64,000 nucleotides of DNA from Rouxiella badensis (GTDB lineage: Bacteria; Pseudomonadota; Gammaproteobacteria; Enterobacterales; Enterobacteriaceae): assembly GCA_026967495.1 (NCBI GenBank), contig CP114060.1:124001-188000 (forward strand). Direction: 5' to 3'. Below the pieces are notes generated by a model. It did no database searches. It was not told the DNA's origin and saw nothing but the letters and a program-made list of their open reading frames with translations. The stretch's first letter is position 1; each line of letters starts with the position of its first letter. Positions 1 through 8,994 of this stretch are shown here, one piece after another. A program made the position numbers and the translations under genes.

Positions 1-162
1 CAACGAGCTGATAATCCCAATCGTGGTCGACTTTCCGGCCCCGTTAGGACCAAGCAGTGCATAGAAATCACCGGCTTCAACGCGTAAATCGATACCGCGC
101 AATGCCTGCACACCACCTGCGTAGGTTTTGGTTAACTTCTCCAGTTCTAAAGCGTATGTCAT
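1..162 (-). CDS. yadG: ABC transporter ATP-binding protein, YadG-like (N-terminal part only)
   Basis: The gene runs off the left edge of the window, so only the first 54 codons are present. They read MTYALELEKLTKTYAGG, then a Walker A motif GPNGAGKST near residues 42-50. This is the nucleotide-binding start of an ABC exporter ATPase. In E. coli yadG lies divergent from can and is followed by the permease gene yadH, and the same divergent arrangement is seen here. It would power export of an unknown substrate at the inner membrane. The ATG at 162 is preceded by an AAGGTAAGA ribosome site. The family is certain from the motif; the name YadG rests on synteny and N-terminal similarity. Confidence 0.85.
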   Translation of the reverse strand, partial: MTYALELEKLTKTYAGGVQALRGIDLRVEAGDFYALLGPNGAGKSTTIGIISSL

Positions 163-296
163 AAGTGAAGTCTTACCTTTTTCCGAGGTTTTATTTCTTT
201 GTTTACAATTAGGGCCGAACAGAACCCTTTTGAATTTCATTTGAGTTGTCTTATATTACTCCAACGTAGACGCTTTCTTACAGGCTATTAACTTTC

Positions 297-951
297 ATGA
301 AAGATATCGAAACGCTGATCAGCAACAACGCTGCTTGGTCAAAAATTATGGAAGAGGAAGATCCTGGCTTTTTCGAACGCCTCTCTCTTGCTCAAAAACC
401 CCGCTTTCTGTGGATTGGCTGTTCAGACAGCCGCGTCCCCGCAGAACGTCTGACCGGACTCGAACCCGGTGAGCTTTTTGTTCACCGTAACGTGGCGAAC
501 CTGGTCATCCACACCGATCTCAACTGTCTGTCAGTGGTGCAATATGCCATCGACGTTCTTGAGGTCGAGCATGTGATAATCTGCGGCCACCACGGCTGTG
601 GTGGCGTGAAGGCTGCGATTGAAAACCCTGAACTGGGCTTGATCGACAACTGGTTGCTACACATTCGCGACATCTATTTCAAACACGGCAACGCGTTAAG
701 CGAGCTGGAGCCAGACGATCGTCTGAACAAACTCTGTGAGACTCAACGTGGTGGAACAGGTTTATAACCTTGGCCACTCCACCGTGATGCGAAGCGCATG
801 GCAACGTGGGCAGAAAATCACCCTGCACGGTTGGGTTTACGGACTTCAGGACGGGCTGTTGCGCGATCTGGACATCACTTCTACCAGCCGCGAAATGCTT
901 GAACAACGCTATCACCGGGGTGTTTCAGCCCTGCTTGAGCAACCGAAATAA
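297..951 (+). CDS. can: beta-class carbonic anhydrase (frame broken by one extra base near 741)
   Basis: Zinc enzyme interconverting CO2 and bicarbonate in the cytoplasm. Zinc and active-site residues are visible: Cys42, Asp44 and Arg46 in WIGCSDSRVP, then His98 and Cys101 in CGHHGCGG. After codon 148 (Leu-Cys-Glu, ending at 740) the frame shifts. Removing the A at 741 restores LCELNVVEQVYNLGHSTVM and the rest of Can to a stop at 951, giving about 217 residues against 220 in E. coli. The break reads GAGACTC where the family demands GAG CTC, one of a series of similar breaks in this window. A sequencing error is far more likely than a pseudogene. A short hairpin follows the gene. Confidence 0.93.
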
Positions 952-967
952 ATTCCGCACTAACAAT

Positions 968-999
968 AACGCCTCAGACTTTACAACGTCTGAGGCGTT
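968..999 (+). terminator. hairpin terminator between can and hpt
   Basis: A perfect 12-bp inverted repeat, AACGCCTCAGAC at 968-979 and its complement at 988-999, with an 8-nt loop. It lies between the convergent ends of can and hpt. There is no long T-tract on either side, so its strength as an intrinsic terminator is uncertain, but position and symmetry fit a bidirectional terminator. Confidence 0.6.
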
Positions 1000-1073
1000 A
1001 AAACGTTCCACGATGTGCCTTACTTATCAAGCCCTGCCGACGTCAGAAATGGCTCAATCGGGTAGCGACTGCT

Positions 1074-1610
1074 TTACTCTTCCAGCATGGTGACTTTGCC
1101 GACGTACGGCAGGTGACGATAACGCTGCGCGTAGTCAATCCCGTAACCCACAACGAACTCGTCTGGAATGGTGAAACCGACGTACTCAACGGTCACGTCA
1201 ACTTCACGACGCTCAGGTTTATCGAGCAGCGTACAGATAGCCAGCGACTTTGGTCCACGCAGTTGGAACAGCTCGCGCACTTTGCTCAGGGTATTGCCCG
1301 AGTCGATAATATCTTCAACGATCAGCACGTCTTTGCCGCGGATATCCTCATCGAGGTCTTTCAGGATTTTGACATCGCGGGTGCTGGACATACCGTTGCC
1401 GTAGCTGGACGCCGTCATAAAATCGACTTCGTGAGGCACGTCGATGGCACGGCACAGGTCCGCCATAAACATAAAGGATCCGCGCAACAGCCCCACCAGA
1501 ACCATCTCACTGCCGCTGTCGCGGTAATGCTCCGTGATCTCACGGCCCAATTCGGTGATACGGTTTTTTACTTCCTGCTCGGAAATCATTACGTCTACAG
1601 TGTGTTTCAT
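1074..1610 (-). CDS. hpt: hypoxanthine phosphoribosyltransferase
   Basis: Purine salvage enzyme making IMP (and GMP) from hypoxanthine (guanine) and PRPP. The 178-residue product matches E. coli Hpt in length. The PRPP-binding signature VLIVEDIIDSGNTL is intact in the middle of the protein, and the C-terminal GYGIDYAQRYRHLPYVGKV block is conserved. The open frame extends five codons upstream, but the ATG at 1610 gives the family N-terminus MKHTVDVM and has AAGG before it. It is transcribed towards can. Its upstream region holds a TATACT -10-like hexamer (plus-strand 1686-1691) and a pair of TTGCGCAA palindromes. Confidence 0.96.
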   Translation of the reverse strand: MKHTVDVMISEQEVKNRITELGREITEHYRDSGSEMVLVGLLRGSFMFMADLCRAIDVPHEVDFMTASSYGNGMSSTRDVKILKDLDEDIRGKDVLIVEDIIDSGNTLSKVRELFQLRGPKSLAICTLLDKPERREVDVTVEYVGFTIPDEFVVGYGIDYAQRYRHLPYVGKVTMLEE

Positions 1611-1644
1611 ATAAAGCCTTGCCACCTAAAAAATTAAATGAGTC

Positions 1645-1669
1645 CTGCCATCAGTATGGGTGATGGCAG
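1645..1669 (-). terminator. hairpin downstream of cueO
   Basis: Inverted repeat CTGCCATCA (1645-1653) and TGATGGCAG (1661-1669), a 9-bp perfect stem with a 7-nt loop, between the end of cueO and the start of hpt. On the minus strand it is followed after a few bases by a T-rich stretch ending TTTTTT. It most likely ends cueO transcription before hpt. Confidence 0.55.
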
Positions 1670-1700
1670 TCTTTATTGCGCGGGGAGTATAGCAAAGAAC

Positions 1701-1726
1701 GTTGCGCAAGGAGAATGTTGCGCAAC
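1701..1726. repeat. paired GTTGCGCAA palindromes
   Basis: GTTGCGCAA occurs at 1701-1709 and again at 1717-1725, 16 bp apart. Because TTGCGCAA is itself a palindrome, the two copies can be read as a direct repeat or as one hairpin with 9-bp arms. It lies about 90-115 bp upstream of the hpt start. It may be part of the cueO terminator region or a protein-binding site; the sequence alone does not decide. Confidence 0.45.
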
Positions 1727-1764
1727 AATAAAGCCGACGCTACCGCAAGGTCTTCAGCGCTTAA

Positions 1765-3360
1765 TCAAGCCACCGTGAAACTTGTCATCATGCCCGTATC
1801 CTCATGCTCGAGCAGATGGCAATGGGCCATATAGGCATGCTGAGCGTCGGCGAGATGGTCGAAACGCACCAGAACCTCACTGCGACCGCCCTCTACGCGC
1901 ACGGTGTCTTTCCACCCCTGACGATGTTTTTCGACCGGCTTGCCGTTTTCGGTCAGGATACGGAACTGGGTGCCGTGGATGTGGAAAGGATGCAGCATCA
2001 TGTCGCCTTCCCCCGAAATCGTCCACCTCTCGTACTGACCCCGCTTAACCGCAAACGCCGGATGATTCATGTCATAGGCCTTGCCGTTAATCTTGTTGGC
2101 AGTCATAAAGTCAAAGTGAGCAGCGCCCTGCGACATCGACATTCCCGCCATGCCGCCAGAGTCCATCGACATGCCGTTCATTGAAGAAGCGTCAGACGTC
2201 GCACTGCCGTGGTCCATGCGCATTCCCGCCATTGCGCCGTGACCGTAGCGGGTCATCAGCGCCTGCATCCCCTGCTGGTCGAGCTGTGGGTCCATCATGA
2301 GCTGTAGCCAGCGGGTCGGCAGGCCGTCAAGCGACGGTAAAGCCGGCAGCGAAATCAATGAATCTGGCAAGCTGCCGCCAGACTGTGTCACGGTTGGCTG
2401 AATCTTTAATACCGCCAGCGGTTGGTCAAAGGGTGCCAGCGTCATCCCTATTTGCTGTACCGGCAGGGTCACCAGATCAAACGCCTTGCCGTCCGAACAG
2501 TCGATCATGACCTCAAAACGCTCGCCCATCAGCATCGGCAAGGCAGAGACCTTCACCGGCTCCGGCAGAAAACCGCCGTCGCTGGCAATCACATACAGCG
2601 GACGATTATCGCTGGCGGCAATCTGCAACGAGCGCGCGTTGCAGCCGTTGAGCAGGCGCAGCCTGAGCCATCCGCGCGACACGCCGTGCTGTGGATAAAT
2701 CACCCCGTTGGTTAACATATGTTGACCAAACCAGCCCACCGCCGCGGTCATGATATCAAGCTGGTAATCAATCTGACCGGCGTCGTTAAGGCGTTTGTCT
2801 TGCAGGATCACCGGGATATCATCGACGCCCCAGCGAGAAGGGATTTGCAGTTTATCGGCGTCATCGTCGTCAATAATCACCATCCCCGCCAGCCCCATCG
2901 CCACCTGATAACCGCTGGTTTGATGAGGATGCGGATGGAACCAGCAGGTTGCCGCTGGCTGATCGGGAGTAAAATGCACCTCGCGACTGCCGCCCGGCGC
3001 AATCATCGCCTGCGGGCCACCGTCAACGTCGCCTGGGATAGCCAGACCATGCCAGTGCACGGTGCTGGCGTCGGGTAGAGAATTTTTCACGCTAACGCCG
3101 ACCTGCTTACCGCGACGCAGCCGCAGCACGGGTCCAGGCAGATTACCGTTGACGCCCCAGGTGGCAGTATTGACGCCCGGCAAAAACCGGCTCTGCCCCT
3201 GTTGCAGGGTAAGGTGATAGGTTCCTCTGACGTCAGGCTGGAGGATTTCAGGCACGGGCAACGCAGGGCGGCTGACCGCGAAAGCCTGGCGGCTCCAGGT
3301 AGGGAGAACAGCGACGCCGGCGTAAAGCGCAGCCAGTTTGATAAAATCACGACGATACAT
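1765..3360 (-). CDS. cueO: multicopper oxidase CueO (periplasmic cuprous oxidase)
   Basis: Periplasmic copper-tolerance enzyme oxidising Cu(I) to Cu(II). The product is 531 residues against 516 in E. coli. It begins with a twin-arginine signal (MYRRDFIKLAALYAGVAVLP). Copper ligands are visible in HWHGL and CWFHPHPH in the first domain and HPFHIHG and HCHLLEHEDTG in the last. A methionine-rich insert near residues 380-425 (MAGMRMDHG, MNGMSMDSGGMAGMSM) is the substrate-Cu(I) region typical of CueO. The open frame continues upstream, but the ATG at 3360 gives the Tat signal and has AAGGAG eight bases away. A CueR-type promoter sits about 40 bp upstream. The E. coli neighbour gcd is absent between cueO and hpt. 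Confidence 0.96.
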   Translation of the reverse strand: MYRRDFIKLAALYAGVAVLPTWSRQAFAVSRPALPVPEILQPDVRGTYHLTLQQGQSRFLPGVNTATWGVNGNLPGPVLRLRRGKQVGVSVKNSLPDASTVHWHGLAIPGDVDGGPQAMIAPGGSREVHFTPDQPAATCWFHPHPHQTSGYQVAMGLAGMVIIDDDDADKLQIPSRWGVDDIPVILQDKRLNDAGQIDYQLDIMTAAVGWFGQHMLTNGVIYPQHGVSRGWLRLRLLNGCNARSLQIAASDNRPLYVIASDGGFLPEPVKVSALPMLMGERFEVMIDCSDGKAFDLVTLPVQQIGMTLAPFDQPLAVLKIQPTVTQSGGSLPDSLISLPALPSLDGLPTRWLQLMMDPQLDQQGMQALMTRYGHGAMAGMRMDHGSATSDASSMNGMSMDSGGMAGMSMSQGAAHFDFMTANKINGKAYDMNHPAFAVKRGQYERWTISGEGDMMLHPFHIHGTQFRILTENGKPVEKHRQGWKDTVRVEGGRSEVLVRFDHLADAQHAYMAHCHLLEHEDTGMMTSFTVA

Positions 3361-3400
3361 GGTCGCTCCTTGTGAAGTCAGAAGAAAGGCAGAATGGCTC

Positions 3401-3431
3401 AGCCTAAACCTTTCCCCAGGGTTAAGGTCAA
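3401..3431 (-). promoter_or_regulatory. CueR-type copper promoter/operator of cueO
   Basis: Read on the minus strand: TTGACC (-35, plus 3426-3431), a 19-bp spacer, then TAGGCT (-10, plus 3401-3406). The spacer contains the imperfect dyad ACCTTAACC...GGGGAAAGGT, which matches the operator known at E. coli copA and cueO. An over-long 19-bp spacer is the hallmark of promoters activated by MerR-family regulators. The start of cueO follows at 3360. CueR itself is not encoded in this window. Confidence 0.82.
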
Positions 3432-3625
3432 GCGGATATAAATTATGTAAAAAAGAGATGTAAAAGAAATTTATGAGCGCTGTAGCAAATATGGTAACGT
3501 CATTTTGATAATTTACGGGCCTAATCATCACTATGACGAATATTTTTATTGTGCTAAAGACACGACTACTCGCCAAAATTGGCTTACTGGAAAGATTAAA
3601 TTTACCCGCAAAAACAAGGCAGAGC

Positions 3626-3973
3626 ATGAAAAAAACCACCCTCAGTCTGCTATTGCTGACCTTACTCGGATTCTCCTCTGCCAGTCAGGCCCTTAGCGAG
3701 CCGGAAGCCGAAGATTTGGCCGATTTAACCGCCGTTTTTGTTTATTTGAAAAATAACTGTGGCTACGAGCAGCTGCCAAACACGCAAATAAAACGCGCGA
3801 TCGTCTATTTTGCCGAGCAGAACCATTGGGACCTCACCAATTACGGTGACTTCGACATGCAGTCGTTGGGCGAAGACAGCTATCGCGACCTCAGCGGCAT
3901 CAGCGTGCCCAAGCCGGTTAAGTGCAAATCACTCGCGCGTGATTCACTTGGACTTTTGGCCTACACCAATTAA
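3626..3973 (+). CDS. yacC: YacC family small exported protein (PulS/OutS-like)
   Basis: A 115-residue protein, the same length as E. coli YacC, with about 22 residues of signal peptide ending in a SQA cleavage site. No lipobox cysteine is seen, unlike the pilotin lipoproteins PulS/OutS to which the family is distantly related. The mature part holds two cysteines (NNCGYEQLP and VKCKSLARDSL), probably a disulfide in the periplasm. The conserved block DFDMQSLGEDSYRDLSGI is intact. Function is unknown beyond the family link to type II secretion pilotins. The start ATG at 3626 is chosen because AAGG precedes it and a signal peptide follows at once; the open frame itself extends further upstream. 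It is divergent from cueO and followed by speE. Confidence 0.88.
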   Translation: MKKTTLSLLLLTLLGFSSASQALSEPEAEDLADLTAVFVYLKNNCGYEQLPNTQIKRAIVYFAEQNHWDLTNYGDFDMQSLGEDSYRDLSGISVPKPVKCKSLARDSLGLLAYTN

Positions 3974-4160
3974 TCCCTCGTTTCTCGCCCCTGTTTCTCA
4001 GGGGTGAGCTAAAATCACTTGTTAGCCCCGTCCCTCTCGTTTAACACCCGATTGCATGTTTTCCTATGGCTGAAATTTGACCGTGCATGCCGCGTCCTCG
4101 TTAGCTATCATAATGCGCCAATTTTTCATGGCTGTGATTACTCAGGAGAAAGGTGAGATT

Positions 4161-5035
4161 ATGTCTCAAACAGGATCCCAGAAAGAAATTTGGTATGAGA
4201 CGCTGCACGCCAGCTTCGGCCAGTATTTCAGTATTGAAAAAAGCTGTATCGCGACAAAACCGAGCATCAGGATCTGGTGATTTTCGAAAACGCCGCACTG
4301 GGACGCGTCATGGCCCTCGACGGCGTGGTGCAAACCACCGAGCGCGATGAGTTCATCTATCATGAGATGATGACCCACGTTCCGCTACTGGCGCACGGCA
4401 GCGCCAGGAAGGTACTTATCATCGGTGGCGGTGACGGCGGTATGCTTCGCGAAGTCTGTCGGCATAAAACCGTCGAACACATCACCATGGTCGAAATTGA
4501 TGCGGGCGTGGTCGAATTCTGCCGTCAGTATCTCCCTAACCATAGCGCCGGTTCCTATGACGATGCCCGCTTCAATCTGGTGATTGACGACGGCGTTAAC
4601 TTCGTTAACCAAACCTCAGAGACCTTCGACGTGATTATCTCCGACTGTACCGACCCTATCGGGCCGGGCGAAAGTCTGTTTACTTCACGCTTCTACGAAG
4701 GCTGTGCCCGCTGCCTGAAGCCCGGTGGGATCTTCGTTGCCCAGAACGGCGTCTGCTTCCTGCAGCAGGAAGAGGCGGTCAACAGCCACCAGAAATTGAC
4801 GCACTATTTCCAGGATGTCAGCTTTTATCAGGCAGCGATTCCAACCTATTACGGCGGGATCATGACCTTCGCATGGGCAACCAATAATCCGCAGTATCGG
4901 CAGCTTGATACCGGCACTCTACAGGCGCGTTTTGCCGCCTCGGGTATCATCAGCCGTTACTACAATCCGGCTATTCATTACGGCAGCTTTGCCTTGCCAC
5001 AGTATCTACTGAATGCCCTTTCGGCCTCGCGCTGA
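4161..5035 (+). CDS. speE: spermidine synthase (frame broken in an A-run at 4237-4242)
   Basis: Transfers the aminopropyl group of decarboxylated S-adenosylmethionine to putrescine. The N-terminus MSQTGSQKEIWYETLHASFGQ starts at ATG 4161 behind AGGAGAAAGG. After Ile-Glu the frame fails in a run of six A; a seventh A restores EKKLYRDKTEHQDLVIFENAALG and the rest of the enzyme. The nucleotide-binding motif LIIGGGDGGMLREV and the catalytic stretch ISDCTDPIGPGESLF are intact. The repaired length is about 291 residues against 288 in E. coli. speD follows 28 bp later in the usual speED operon. The lost base in a homopolymer is a typical sequencing error. Confidence 0.93.
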
Positions 5036-5063
5036 AACGGCATCCATAAGGGGGTGAACTAAA

Positions 5064-5859
5064 TTGCAAAAGCTGAAACTGCATGGCTTCAATAACCTGA
5101 CAAAAAGCCTGAGTTTTTGTATCTACGATATTTGTTATGCCAAGACCGCAGACGATCGCGACGGCTATATCGCCTACATTGACAAAGAATATAATGCCAA
5201 CCGTTTGACGGAAATTCTCACCGAAACCTGTTCGATTATCGGTGCGAACGTCCTCAACGTTGCACGTCAGGATTATGAACCACAGGGTGCCAGCGTTACG
5301 ATTCTGGTAAGCGAAGAACCGATTGATCCTAAAGACGTCGATACTTCCGAGCATCCCGGCCCGTTACCGAGTCTCAGTGGTGGCCCACCTCGACAAGAGC
5401 CACATCTGCGTTCACACCTATCCGGAAAGCCATCCGGAAGGCGGGCTTTGTACCTTCCGCGCAGATATTGAGGTCTCAACCTGTGGCGTGATTTCGCCAC
5501 TTAAGGCCTTGAATTACCTCATTCACCAGTTGGAATCGGACATCGTCACCATTGACTATCGCGTGCGCGGTTTTACCCGCGACGTCAACGGCGTGAAACA
5601 CTACATCGACCATTCAATCAACTCGATCCAGAACTTTATGTCAGAGAACATGAAGTCGCTGTATCACATGATGGACGTGAACGTTTATCAGGAAAATATT
5701 TTCCATACCAAGATGATGCTGAAGGATTTCGATCTCAAACATTATTTGTTTAATGCCAGACCTGACGAGCTGAGCGCAAAGGAGCGGAAAGAGATCACGA
5801 CGCTTCTTTATAAGGAGATGCAGGAAATCTACTACGGAAGAAATATTCCGCAGGTCTGA
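5064..5859 (+). CDS. speD: S-adenosylmethionine decarboxylase proenzyme (one extra base near 5373)
   Basis: Makes decarboxylated SAM, the aminopropyl donor for SpeE. The start is TTG at 5064, as in E. coli, behind GGGGGTGA. The pyruvoyl-forming site is in the conserved stretch LDKSHICVHTYPESHPEGG. The frame is lost after GPLP: the sequence reads GAGTCTCA where one base fewer (GAGCTCA, giving PLPSSVVAHLDKS) restores the family. The repaired length is 264 residues, exactly that of E. coli. This is one of the series of +1 breaks at GAGCTC-like sites. It is the second gene of the speED operon. Confidence 0.92.
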
Positions 5860-5878
5860 CATTTTCTCTCAGTGACAA

Positions 5879-5914
5879 GGCCGCACTTCTTCACGAGGCT
5901 GCGGCCATTTTTAT
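5879..5914 (+). terminator. terminator of speED
   Basis: Stem GGCCGCA (5879-5885) pairs with TGCGGCC (5900-5906) and is followed by ATTTTTATT. It lies just after speD and before the convergent end of yacL. Confidence 0.6.
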
Positions 5915-5929
5915 TCGATTTTTTGCCGA

Positions 5930-6295
5930 TTAGCGGTAGGTAATGATAAAGGCGCGGTACTTTTCCAGCACCAGCAGGAAATCTTCTATCCCACAGAACG
6001 ACAGGCTTTCTTCGTCGTAGTAGTTCATGCCTTCTTCCATGCCGTCGCTTTCCAGATCCAGCTGATTGGCGCGCACCATGACTTCTTCGCCGTCAAACCA
6101 GAGCGTATATTCGTGCCCCACCAACTGCCAGGTGCGCTCGCTGCCTTTGATTTCCTCAGCGGCGGCTTCGATGGTGTCCAGCACGCTGAGATCGCCCTTA
6201 ATCTCTTCATTCAGCCAGTGGCCGATAACTTCATGACCCATTGAAAAACGGGCCTTAACTTGCCCGGTGATATCACGCAGGAAATCAAAATCCAT
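5930..6295 (-). CDS. yacL: UPF0231 family protein YacL
   Basis: A 121-residue acidic cytoplasmic protein closely similar to E. coli YacL (120 residues), with conserved SMGHEVIGHW, EYTLWFDGEEVMVRANQL and EGMNYYDEESLSFCG. Its biochemical role is not known to me. It lies just upstream of acnB in the reading direction of a neighbouring but separately terminated unit, between acnB and the convergent speED, as in E. coli. There is no sign of damage. Confidence 0.93.
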   Translation of the reverse strand: MDFDFLRDITGQVKARFSMGHEVIGHWLNEEIKGDLSVLDTIEAAAEEIKGSERTWQLVGHEYTLWFDGEEVMVRANQLDLESDGMEEGMNYYDEESLSFCGIEDFLLVLEKYRAFIITYR

Positions 6296-6346
6296 GGTCT
6301 TATCTCCCGATTGGCTTTAAGACAAATGAGATGAAAATAGAGGAAT

Positions 6347-6368
6347 AAAAAAGGAGGCCGAAGCCTCC
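6347..6368 (-). terminator. intrinsic terminator of acnB
   Basis: On the minus strand, GGAGGC-TTCG-GCCTCC followed by TTTTTTATT. A 6-bp stem closed by a stable UUCG tetraloop and a T-run make this a textbook terminator, placed 28 bp after the acnB stop. Confidence 0.85.
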
Positions 6369-6396
6369 CTGGTATTCTGTGGCGCAATATAACGAT

Positions 6397-8994
6397 TTAC
6401 ACGGCAGTTTGGAAGATCACGCCGTCAGCTTTATCGGTATATTCGGACAGCTTGTCGAAGTTCAGATAGCGGTAAGTATCTGCCGCTGTCTTATCAACCT
6501 GCTCCATGTAGGTCAGGTATTCTTCAGGCGTTGGCAGACGTCCCAGCAGGGAGGCAACCGCTGCCAGCTCGGCCGAGGCCAGATAGACGTTCGCGCCGTT
6601 ACCCAGGCGGTTCGGGAAGTTACGCGTCGAGGTTGAAACCACCGTCGAGCCGTCTGCCACGCGAGCCTGGTTACCCATGCACAGGGAACAGCCCGGGATC
6701 TCTACACGCGCACCGCTCTTGCCAAAGACGCTGTAATAGCCTTCTTCGGTGAGCTGAGCAGCGTCCATTTTGGTCGGCGGCGCAACCCACAGGCGAGTTG
6801 GCAGCGCACCTTTGTGGCTGTCGAGCAACTTACCGGCCGCACGGAAGTGACCGATGTTAGTCATGCACGAACCGATGAACACTTCGTCAATTTTGCTGTT
6901 GGCCACGCTCGACAGCAGACGTGCGTCGTCTGGGTCGTTCGGTGCGCACAGAATAGGCTCTTTTATCTCGTTCAGATCGATTTCGATCACCGCCGCGTAT
7001 TCTGCGTCAGCATCGGCTTCGAGCAGCGTCGGGTTCGCCAGCCACTCTTCCATGCCTTTGATACGACGCTCAATGGTGCGGCGATCGCCGTAACCTTCAG
7101 AGATCATCCATTTCAACAGCACGATGTTAGAACTCAGGTATTCTTTGATAGGCGCCTGATCCAGCTTGATCGTACAGCCAGCGGCTGAACGTTCTGCCGA
7201 GGCATCGGCCAGTTCAAATGCCTGCTCGACTTTCAGCTCTGGCAGGCCTTCGATTTCAAGAATACGGCCGGAGAACAGGTTTTTCTTACCTTTCTTCTCA
7301 ACGGTAAGGTGGCCTTCCTGAATCGCGTAGTAAGGGATGGCATGCACCAGGTCACGCAGCGTGATACCCGGCTGCATTTTACCCTTGAAGCGAACCAGCA
7401 CCGACTCAGGCATATCCAGTGGCATTACGCCGGTCGCCGCAGCAAAGGCCACGAGACCGGAGCCCGCCGGGAAGGAAATACCGATTGGGAAACGGGTGTG
7501 GGAGTCACCACCGGTTCCGACGGTGTCTGGCAGCAGCATACGGTTAAGCCACGAGTGGATGATACCGTCGCCCGGACGCAGTGAAACACCGCCACGGTTC
7601 ATGATGAAGTCAGGCAGCGTATGGTGCGTGGTCACATCAACCGGCTTAGGATAAGCCGCGGTATGACAGAATGACTGCATCACCAGGTCGGCTGAGAAGC
7701 CCAGGCAGGCCAGGTCTTTCAGCTCATCACGGGTCATAGGACCGGTGGTGTCCTGGGAACCTACCGAGGTCATTTTCGGTTCGCAGTATTCGTTAGGACG
7801 GACACCTGCAACGCCACAGGCGCGGCCTACCATTTTCTGTGCCAGCGAGAAGCCTTTGGTGCTGCTTGCGACAGGTTTTGCGATACGGAACACATCGCTG
7901 GTTGGCAGCTTCAGTGCTTCACGTGCCTTGGTCGTCAGGCCACGGCCGATGATCAGAGGAATACGGCCACCGGCGCGGACTTCGTCCAGCAGAACGTCAG
8001 TTTTAAGCTCGAAGGTTGCGATAACGGCGTCGGTTTCGTGGTTACGCACTTCGCCTTTGTAAGGGTAAATGTCGATGACATCGCCCATATTCAGGTCAGA
8101 GACATCAACCTCGATTGGCAGCGCCCCAGCATCTTCCATGGTGTTGAAGAAGATAGGTGCGATTTTACCGCCGAGAACAACACCACCACCGCGCTTGTTT
8201 GGCACGTAAGGAATATCGTCCCCCATGAACCACAGCACAGAGTTGGTCGCAGACTTACGGGATGAACCCGTACCGACCACATCGCCGACGTAGGCCAGCG
8301 GGAAGCCTTTCTTGTTCAGCTCTTCGATTTGCTTGATAGGACCGACGCTGCCAGGCTGATCCGGATGGATGCCTTCACGTTCGTTCTTCAGCATCGCCAG
8401 CGCGTGCAGTGGGATATCAGGACGTGACCAGGCATCTGGCGCAGGAGACAGATCGTCGGTATTGGTCTCACCGGTAACTTTAAAGACGGTTACGGTGATT
8501 TTCTCGGCCAGTTTTGGACGAGCGAGATACCATTCTGCGTCGGCCCATGACTGGAGAATTTGTTTCGCGTAGGCGTTACCGGCCTTGGCTTTTTCTTCGA
8601 CGTCGTAGAAGTTATCGAACATCAGCAGAGTATGAGACAGCGCTTTAGCGGCAATAGGCGCCAGCTTTTCGTCTTCCAGCGCTTCAATCAGCGGATGAAT
8701 GTTATAGCCACCTTGCATGGTGCCTAACAGTTCAACGGCTTTTTCAGGGGTAACCAGCGGAGATGTGGTTTCGCCTTTGGCAACGGCTGCCAGGAATCCG
8801 GCTTTGACATAAGCGGCTTCGTCAACGCCCGGTGGTACGCGGTTAATCAGCAGGTCCAGCAGAGTTTCTTCTTCACCTTCAGACGGGTTCTTCAGGGATT
8901 CAACCAGTGCGGCCATTTGTGAAGCATCGAGTGGCTTAGGGACGATTCCCTCTGCGGCACGCTCGGCTACGTGCTTACGGTATTCTTCTAGCAC
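6397..8994 (-). CDS. acnB: bifunctional aconitate hydratase 2 / 2-methylisocitrate dehydratase
   Basis: TCA-cycle enzyme isomerising citrate to isocitrate through a [4Fe-4S] cluster; it also acts in the methylcitrate cycle. Length is 865 residues, identical to E. coli AcnB. The N-terminal HEAT-like region (MLEEYRKHVAERAAEG) precedes the swivelling and catalytic domains. Cluster cysteines are visible in GSCMTNIGHFRAAGK and GCSLCMGNQARV near the C-terminus, which ends ADGVIFQTAV as in E. coli. The frame is intact, unlike many neighbours, although it contains a GGGCTCC site (7460-7465 on the other strand). It is a single-gene unit with a strong terminator and a long upstream region. Confidence 0.97.
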   Translation of the reverse strand: MLEEYRKHVAERAAEGIVPKPLDASQMAALVESLKNPSEGEEETLLDLLINRVPPGVDEAAYVKAGFLAAVAKGETTSPLVTPEKAVELLGTMQGGYNIHPLIEALEDEKLAPIAAKALSHTLLMFDNFYDVEEKAKAGNAYAKQILQSWADAEWYLARPKLAEKITVTVFKVTGETNTDDLSPAPDAWSRPDIPLHALAMLKNEREGIHPDQPGSVGPIKQIEELNKKGFPLAYVGDVVGTGSSRKSATNSVLWFMGDDIPYVPNKRGGGVVLGGKIAPIFFNTMEDAGALPIEVDVSDLNMGDVIDIYPYKGEVRNHETDAVIATFELKTDVLLDEVRAGGRIPLIIGRGLTTKAREALKLPTSDVFRIAKPVASSTKGFSLAQKMVGRACGVAGVRPNEYCEPKMTSVGSQDTTGPMTRDELKDLACLGFSADLVMQSFCHTAAYPKPVDVTTHHTLPDFIMNRGGVSLRPGDGIIHSWLNRMLLPDTVGTGGDSHTRFPIGISFPAGSGLVAFAAATGVMPLDMPESVLVRFKGKMQPGITLRDLVHAIPYYAIQEGHLTVEKKGKKNLFSGRILEIEGLPELKVEQAFELADASAERSAAGCTIKLDQAPIKEYLSSNIVLLKWMISEGYGDRRTIERRIKGMEEWLANPTLLEADADAEYAAVIEIDLNEIKEPILCAPNDPDDARLLSSVANSKIDEVFIGSCMTNIGHFRAAGKLLDSHKGALPTRLWVAPPTKMDAAQLTEEGYYSVFGKSGARVEIPGCSLCMGNQARVADGSTVVSTSTRNFPNRLGNGANVYLASAELAAVASLLGRLPTPEEYLTYMEQVDKTAADTYRYLNFDKLSEYTDKADGVIFQTAV

